In this document: positions 58,921 to 64,000 of the stretch, in pieces
Position numbering within the stretch: position 1 is the first letter of the stretch
Layout of the letters: every line of letters starts with the position of its first letter
Assembly: GCA_943372995.1 (NCBI GenBank)
Contig: CALSAQ010000002.1
Coordinates: 372,001 to 436,000, forward strand
Length of the DNA stretch: 64,000 nucleotides
Source of the DNA: CAJBVG01 sp943372995
GTDB lineage: Bacteria > Bacteroidota > Bacteroidia > Sphingobacteriales > Sphingobacteriaceae
Reading direction: 5' to 3'
Notes under the pieces: generated by a model
What the model was told of the DNA's origin: nothing
Database searches by the model: none
The model's input: only the letters and a program-made list of their open reading frames with translations
Made by a program: the position numbers and the translations under genes

Positions 58921-60834
58921 ATGGATTTTCAAATTAAAACAATAGAAGAATATCACAAGCTATATCAACAATCTGTTGAACAGCCTGAAGAATTTTGGTC
59001 CGACATTGCTTCACAGTTCTCGTGGAAAAAGAAATGGACTAAAGTATTGAATTGGAATTTTAAGGAACCTGATGTTAAATGGTTTGATGGAGCAACGTTA
59101 AACATTACAGAGAATTGTTTAGATAGACATCTTGCTGAGCGTGGAGATCAAGCGGCTATTATTTGGGAGCCAAACGACCCACAAGAACATCATCGTGTAC
59201 TGACGTATAAACAATTGCATCATCAAGTTTCTATGTTTGCCAATGTTCTAAAACATAATGGTGTAAAGCGTGGAGATCGTATATGTATTTATATGCCCAT
59301 GGTACCCGAATTGGCCATTGCAGTATTAGCTTGCGCTCGTTTAGGTGCAATACATTCTGTGGTTTTTGGTGGATTCTCTGCCCAATCGATTGCCGATCGT
59401 ATTAAGGATGCAAAATGTAGTCATGTAATTACAGCAGATGGTGCATTTCGTGGAAATAAAGAAATACCATTAAAATCTGTTATCGATGATGCATTGATGC
59501 AATGTGACTCGGTAAAAAAAGTGATTGTACTTACTCGTAATCGTATGCCTGTATCCATGATAAAAGGGAGAGATGTTTGGTGGGAAGATGAAATGAAAAA
59601 AATAGAAACATTACATGAGTATGATTGTCCAGCACAAGAAATGAATGCCGAAGATGAGTTATTTATCTTATATACATCTGGTTCAACTGGTAAGCCGAAA
59701 GGTGTAGTACATACATGTGGTGGATATATGGTATATGCAGGTTATACATTTAGCAATGTATTTCAATATCAACCTAAAGAAGTCTATTTCTGCACAGCAG
59801 ATATTGGATGGATTACAGGTCATTCTTATATTGTTTATGGACCTTTATCACAAGGAGCTACAACGCTTATGTTTGAAGGAATACCTACATACCCAGATGC
59901 TGGTCGATTGTGGCAAATAGTAGAAAAATTTAAAGTGAATATTCTGTATACAGCACCTACTGCGATAAGATCTTTAATGCAATCGGGTTTAGATTTTGTA
60001 AAAGATAAAAACTTAGATTCTTTAAGAGTTCTAGGTTCAGTTGGAGAACCTATAAACGAAGAAGCTTGGCATTGGTTTAATGAGAACATTGGAAAGAAAA
60101 GATGCCCTATTGTTGATACTTGGTGGCAAACAGAAACAGGTGGAATTATGATTTCTCCAATTGCCAATGTTACCCAATTGAAACCTGCACATGCGACATT
60201 ACCATTGCCTGGAATTCAGCCGATTTTGGTTGATGAAAATGGGAATGAAATACTTGGGAATGGAGTAAATGGGAATTTATGTATAAAATTTCCTTGGCCT
60301 GGAATGATTAGAACTACCTATGGTGATCATGAGCGTTGTAGAACCAATTACTTTGCGACCTACGAAAACTTATATTTTACTGGTGATGGTTGTTTAAGAG
60401 ATGAAGTGGGGAATTATAGAATTACAGGTAGAGTAGATGATGTGATTAATGTATCGGGACATAGAATTGGTACTGCAGAAGTAGAGAATGCAATTAACGC
60501 TCATACTGGAGTTGTGGAGTCGGCGGTTGTTGGATATCCTCACGATATAAAAGGACAAGGGATTTATGCTTTTGTGATTTGTGAAGAAGATACACATGAT
60601 GAAGAGTTGAGAAGAAAAGATATTGGAATGACTGTGGCCAGAATTATTGGAGCCATAGCTAAACCTGATAAAATCCAATTTGTTAGAGGTTTGCCCAAAA
60701 CCCGTTCTGGAAAAATAATGCGTAGAATCTTACGTAAAATAGCCGAAGGGGAAATAGAAAATTTAGGCGACACTTCTACCTTATTAGACCCAGCAGTGGT
60801 TGATGAGATTAAAAACAATCGTATAAACAACTAG
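58921..60834 (+). CDS. acs: acetyl-CoA synthetase
   Basis: A 637-residue AMP-forming acetate-CoA ligase; it activates acetate to acetyl-CoA for growth on, or scavenging of, acetate. Features: phosphate loop YTSGSTGKPKG (251-261), acetate-pocket motif DTWWQTETGG, GDGCLRDEVGNYRITGRVDD hinge region (seen in part), and PKTRSGKIMRR with K598, the residue controlled by reversible acetylation in Acs enzymes. Length matches E. coli Acs (652). It is the last gene of the carboxylate locus; the SSF-STAC kinase and regulator encoded upstream are candidate controllers. The repeat array at 58883-58914 fills its immediate upstream region. Confidence 0.95.
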   Translation: MDFQIKTIEEYHKLYQQSVEQPEEFWSDIASQFSWKKKWTKVLNWNFKEPDVKWFDGATLNITENCLDRHLAERGDQAAIIWEPNDPQEHHRVLTYKQLHHQVSMFANVLKHNGVKRGDRICIYMPMVPELAIAVLACARLGAIHSVVFGGFSAQSIADRIKDAKCSHVITADGAFRGNKEIPLKSVIDDALMQCDSVKKVIVLTRNRMPVSMIKGRDVWWEDEMKKIETLHEYDCPAQEMNAEDELFILYTSGSTGKPKGVVHTCGGYMVYAGYTFSNVFQYQPKEVYFCTADIGWITGHSYIVYGPLSQGATTLMFEGIPTYPDAGRLWQIVEKFKVNILYTAPTAIRSLMQSGLDFVKDKNLDSLRVLGSVGEPINEEAWHWFNENIGKKRCPIVDTWWQTETGGIMISPIANVTQLKPAHATLPLPGIQPILVDENGNEILGNGVNGNLCIKFPWPGMIRTTYGDHERCRTNYFATYENLYFTGDGCLRDEVGNYRITGRVDDVINVSGHRIGTAEVENAINAHTGVVESAVVGYPHDIKGQGIYAFVICEEDTHDEELRRKDIGMTVARIIGAIAKPDKIQFVRGLPKTRSGKIMRRILRKIAEGEIENLGDTSTLLDPAVVDEIKNNRINN

Positions 60835-60873
60835 ATTTCGTTATGGATGGTTAATTTTTCATATTTTCGCGTA

Positions 60874-61659
60874 ATGAAAAATGAAAGACCAACCATCCTC
60901 GTTATCAACGACGATGGCATTACCGCTAAAGGAATACAAACTTTAGCATATTTAATGAAAGAACTCGGAGAGGTTGTAGTAGTAGCTCCCGATAGCCCTC
61001 AATCTGCAATGGGTCATGCCATTACTATTGCAAAACCCTTGCGTTTAGAAGAAGTAGATTTATACGAAGGGATACGTTGTTTCCAATGTTCGGGAACTCC
61101 TGTAGATTGCGTAAAGCTAGCCGTAAATAAAGTGCTACATAAGAAACCTGATTTATTGGTTTCTGGAATTAATCATGGTTCGAATTCTTCAATCAATGTA
61201 ATTTATTCGGGTACCATGTCTGCTGCAATGGAAGGCGCAATAGAGGGAATTCCTTCAATAGGTTTCTCGTTTAGCGATTTTTCTGCAAGTGCTGATTTTA
61301 GTCCTATACAAAAACATGTGCTTACCATTGCTAAAAAAGTTTTAGAAAATGGTCTACCTAAAGGTTCATTACTAAATGTAAATTTCCCCTATGTAACTAA
61401 AGCATCTGAGATAAAAGGGATAAGGGTATGTCGACAAGCAGTTGCAAAGTGGGAGGAGAAATTCGACGAGCGATTGGATCCACATAAACGTAAATATTAT
61501 TGGTTAACAGGAGAGTTCGCCTTAAACGATAATGGTGAGGATACGGATGAATGGGCTTTAAATAATAATTATGTTTCTGTTGTTCCTGTACAGTTTGATT
61601 TCACAGCATACCACGCAATACCAGTATTAAATAATTGGAATTTTGATCATGAAAATTAA
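60874..61659 (+). CDS. surE: 5'-nucleotidase SurE (survival protein)
   Basis: A 261-residue metal-dependent phosphatase acting on nucleoside 5'- and 3'-monophosphates and polyphosphate. Family motifs: INDDGITAKGI (10-20, two metal-binding Asp), DSPQSAMGHAIT, QCSGTPVDCVKLAVN and VSGINHGSN (metal Asn). The ATG at 60874 gives MKNERPTILV, matching homologues; an upstream GTG/ATG would add a non-conserved hydrophobic stretch. A near-consensus -7 element TATTTTCG lies at 60862-60869, so transcription may begin at the start codon. It is followed by overlapping genes up to lpxB. Confidence 0.93.
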   Translation: MKNERPTILVINDDGITAKGIQTLAYLMKELGEVVVVAPDSPQSAMGHAITIAKPLRLEEVDLYEGIRCFQCSGTPVDCVKLAVNKVLHKKPDLLVSGINHGSNSSINVIYSGTMSAAMEGAIEGIPSIGFSFSDFSASADFSPIQKHVLTIAKKVLENGLPKGSLLNVNFPYVTKASEIKGIRVCRQAVAKWEEKFDERLDPHKRKYYWLTGEFALNDNGEDTDEWALNNNYVSVVPVQFDFTAYHAIPVLNNWNFDHEN

Positions 61660-61909
61660 AGATAAATTTTATTTAGGCTTACTGTATGGTATGGCTTTAC
61701 CTTTGCTGAGTTATATTTTTGGAGATATGTTGCAAAAACAGTTTCAACACACACTTCGCCCAAATTTCTTTTATATACTTTGTATTGCAATTAACGTAAT
61801 TGTTTTTCGTTTTGCCATAAAAGCAGAGAAAGATAATTTAGCAAGAGGAATACTGATGAGCACTTTTATATATGCGTTATTGTTTGCCATTTTTGTAATT
61901 AGAAAATGA
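61649..61909 (+). CDS. small membrane protein between surE and lpxB
   Basis: An 86-residue protein with three hydrophobic segments (about 8-24, 39-54 and 65-83). It overlaps surE by 11 bp and lpxB by 4 bp, so it belongs to one translationally coupled unit. I do not recognise the family by name, though small membrane proteins occur at this place in relatives. A role in envelope lipid A synthesis alongside LpxB is only suggested by position. Confidence 0.7.
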   Translation: MKIKDKFYLGLLYGMALPLLSYIFGDMLQKQFQHTLRPNFFYILCIAINVIVFRFAIKAEKDNLARGILMSTFIYALLFAIFVIRK

Positions 61910-63018
61910 AATATTATATCATCGCAGGAGAAGCTTCTGGAGATTTACACGGTTCTAACTTAATGAAAGAACTCTTGTTGAATGATGCACATGCAGAGTT
62001 CAGAGTTTTCGGCGGTGATAAGATGGCGGCTATTGCTAACACAACATTAGTAAAGCATATCAATCAAATGTCGTTTATGGGTTTTGTAGAAGTTGCGATG
62101 AACCTTCGTTCTATTACAAAAAACATGAAAGAATGTAAAGGTGATATTGAAAGTTATCAACCAGATTTACTTATTCTTATCGACTTTCCTGGATTCAATT
62201 TAAGAATAGCAGAGTTTGCAAAAAGCATAGGAATTAAAACAGCTTATTATATTTCACCAAAAGTATGGGCATGGAATACCAAGCGTGTATTCAAGATCAA
62301 GAAATATATTGATAAACTTTATACCATACTTCCTTTCGAAACAGAATTCTTTAAGAAGTATGAATATGAAGTGGAGTATGTAGGTAATCCACTAAAAGAT
62401 GCTATTGAATCGTATGTTTATGATTCTAAATTTAGAGAGTCAAATCAATTAGACGAACGACCAATATTGGCAATACTCCCTGGTAGTCGTAAAATGGAAT
62501 TAGATAAAATTCTTCCCAATATGCTGATTGCTGCTAAGCAATTTGAACAGTATCAAGTTGTAATTGCAGGGGCTTCAAATTTACCGCAAACATATTATAA
62601 TCAATTTGAATTAAGTAAGTATAAAATCATATTTGGAAAAACTTATGACCTTCTGGCGAATGCAGAGTTGGCCATGGTTACTTCTGGCACTGCAACACTG
62701 GAAACAGCTTTGTTTAATGTACCTCAGGTAGTTTGTTATAGAGCTAATGCATTATCAGTAACTATCGCAAGATGGTTAGTTGATATTAAGTATATTTCTT
62801 TGGTGAATTTAATAATGGACAATAAAGTTGTTACTGAATTAATCCAGGAAGATTGTACCCCAGAGAAAATAGCTAGTGAATTACATAGGATTGAAAATGG
62901 TACAGAAGGGAGAACTATAATGTTGTCTCAATATACTGAACTACAAAAAAGAGTTGGAGATGCAGGAGCTTCCAAGAGAGCAGCTCAATCGATGGTTAAT
63001 TTTATTAAGAGAAATTAA
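61906..63018 (+). CDS. lpxB: lipid-A-disaccharide synthase
   Basis: A 370-residue GT19 glycosyltransferase that condenses UDP-2,3-diacylglucosamine and lipid X into disaccharide-1-phosphate, at the cytosolic face of the inner membrane. Motifs: AGEASGDLHGSNLM (4-17), FGGDKMA, LILIDFPGFNLR, YISPKVWAWNTKR and ILPGSRKMEL; the TSGTATLETALFNVPQVVCYR segment is typical of the C-terminal domain. The length is close to E. coli LpxB (382). It confirms an outer membrane with lipid A. The start overlaps the preceding small gene by ATGA, and its stop overlaps the next start by one base (TAATG). Confidence 0.95.
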   Translation: MKYYIIAGEASGDLHGSNLMKELLLNDAHAEFRVFGGDKMAAIANTTLVKHINQMSFMGFVEVAMNLRSITKNMKECKGDIESYQPDLLILIDFPGFNLRIAEFAKSIGIKTAYYISPKVWAWNTKRVFKIKKYIDKLYTILPFETEFFKKYEYEVEYVGNPLKDAIESYVYDSKFRESNQLDERPILAILPGSRKMELDKILPNMLIAAKQFEQYQVVIAGASNLPQTYYNQFELSKYKIIFGKTYDLLANAELAMVTSGTATLETALFNVPQVVCYRANALSVTIARWLVDIKYISLVNLIMDNKVVTELIQEDCTPEKIASELHRIENGTEGRTIMLSQYTELQKRVGDAGASKRAAQSMVNFIKRN

Positions 63019-64000
63019 TGAAGAGATTTTTATTTGTTTCCCTTCTTATACTTATTAATACCACGCTCTTTTCTAAGGATGTGAATATTAGAATATGGAA
63101 CCATTTAAACCCTAGAAAGGTAATATTAAATGGATTTACCGACAATTATTCTATACAACTATCAGATGATAAGATATTAAAAGCCGACGAAGGTGATGTG
63201 ATAGTGATTAATGCATTAGGTGCTAAATGTGCAGTGAGTAAAAATGGTGAGGCTATAGGAACTTATTCAAAGGTTGTTTTTAGTACAGAAGAAGATCATC
63301 CGTATTTTAAAATGCAAATGATTTTACCAAGTGTTAAAACTTCATTTTTCCCTGATGAAATTTCTTTTAGAAATATTGATGGTGAATTAGAAATCATTAA
63401 TACTGTTGAGTTGAATCATTATGTGGCTGGTGTCATCGAGTCGGAAATTGGAAATGTAAAAAATGACCAACTCCTAAAAGTTCAAGCAGTAATTTCCAGA
63501 ACTTATGCATTGAAACACTTGGATAGACATAAAGCAGAGGGATTCGAGTTATGTGATCAAGTGCATTGCCAAGTTTATCATGGTAAAGCAAGATTCAATA
63601 CCATGATTTTACCAGCAGTAGATTCTACGCATTATGAAGTTGTAAAAGACGAAAATGGAGATTTGATTGAAGCAGTGTTTCATGCAAACTGTGGAGGTCA
63701 AACTGTGAACTCGGAAGATGTATGGTCGAAAAGAAGGAGTTATTTGCGTTCAGTAGTAGACACTTTCTGCATAACAGAGAAGCAAGCTACATGGACAAAA
63801 GAAATTGATAAACAGAAATGGTTGAACTATTTAAGCCAAATGTCGGGTCGCCCTACAACCAATGCATGTGAATTTAGTAACATAAATAGACTAAATGTGT
63901 TGCCTTGTTGTAGTGTAAATACAGAGGACCTACGGAATGAATTTAAACTTCGCTCCACATTTTTCGATGTGGTCGAAAGTCATACTAATGTTATTTTAAA
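63018..64000 (+). CDS. SpoIID/LytB domain protein, 3'-truncated by the window
   Basis: An open frame of 327 codons beginning ATG at 63018 (sharing its A with the lpxB stop) and still open at 64000. A signal peptide (about 1-20, MKRFLFVSLLILINTTLFS) precedes a beta-rich region, and the SpoIID core starts near residue 135: GVIESEIGN (around 138-146), KVQAVISRTYALKH (about 155-168), then CDQVHCQVYHG and FHANCGGQTVNSEDVW. SpoIID proteins are lytic transglycosylases for denuded glycan in Bacillus sporulation; homologues in non-sporulating Bacteroidota probably act in peptidoglycan turnover or division. Predicted periplasmic. The conserved catalytic glutamate is likely E141, in the ESE motif. Confidence 0.85.
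   Translation, partial: MKRFLFVSLLILINTTLFSKDVNIRIWNHLNPRKVILNGFTDNYSIQLSDDKILKADEGDVIVINALGAKCAVSKNGEAIGTYSKVVFSTEEDHPYFKMQMILPSVKTSFFPDEISFRNIDGELEIINTVELNHYVAGVIESEIGNVKNDQLLKVQAVISRTYALKHLDRHKAEGFELCDQVHCQVYHGKARFNTMILPAVDSTHYEVVKDENGDLIEAVFHANCGGQTVNSEDVWSKRRSYLRSVVDTFCITEKQATWTKEIDKQKWLNYLSQMSGRPTTNACEFSNINRLNVLPCCSVNTEDLRNEFKLRSTFFDVVESHTNVIL

Overview
The window comes from an AT-rich member of the Bacteroidota. The evidence is several secreted proteins ending in type IX secretion (T9SS) sorting domains, bacillithiol genes (bshA, bshC), an rpmB-rpmG-DUF4295-ftsY-rimO cluster, lipid A synthesis (lpxB), lipoproteins with Bacteroidota-style lipoboxes, starts without Shine-Dalgarno sequences, and promoters of the TTTG / TAnnTTTG type. 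I would not assign it below phylum or class from this sequence. It looks like ordinary chromosome: no phage, CRISPR array, complete insertion sequence or plasmid origin is visible.

Layout. 1-9 kb: kbl; trhO with a coupled small membrane protein; bshA; an MbnP/MbnH-like copper and di-heme pair; an Fe-S electron-transfer pair (CCG-domain protein plus membrane ferredoxin protein) with a HAD phosphatase between them; tRNA-Phe. 9-34 kb: surface and secreted functions. These are a lipoprotein, a GH92 alpha-mannosidase, three giant tandem paralogous beta-helix T9SS proteins (about 18 kb together), a small lipoprotein and an S8 protease with a T9SS domain. 33-42 kb: thymidine kinase, an OppA-like lipoprotein, a BtuF-like protein, then a parA-parB-DUF5683-dapB-lepB operon. 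42-50 kb: an Ldh-family oxidoreductase, an Asp-box T9SS protein, bshC, then rimO, ftsY, DUF4295, rpmG and rpmB. 50-61 kb: an apparent short-chain carboxylate locus. It holds an orphan IS1 InsA-like DNA-binding protein, a porin, an MHS-type symporter, two small membrane proteins, an SSF-STAC histidine kinase, a receiver-only response regulator, a propionyl-CoA-synthetase-like enzyme and acetyl-CoA synthetase. 61-64 kb: surE, a small membrane protein, lpxB and a truncated SpoIID-domain gene, overlapping or nearly so.

The most unusual signal is not a gene. At least ten intergenic junctions carry short tandem arrays with a strict 7-bp or 8-bp period whose unit differs from array to array. Most touch or contain a stop codon. 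At 41766-41842 five heptamers, a 7-bp spacer and five inverted heptamers fill the whole gap between two convergent genes. At 7566-7639 six heptamers pass directly into four octamers that end at a stop codon. I do not recognise this as a named element in this phylum.

The second point of interest is the carboxylate locus. It resembles the CrbS/CrbR acetate switch known from Vibrio and Pseudomonas, but its response regulator has no DNA-binding domain, and an InsA-like zinc-ribbon/HTH protein lies at the head of the locus.
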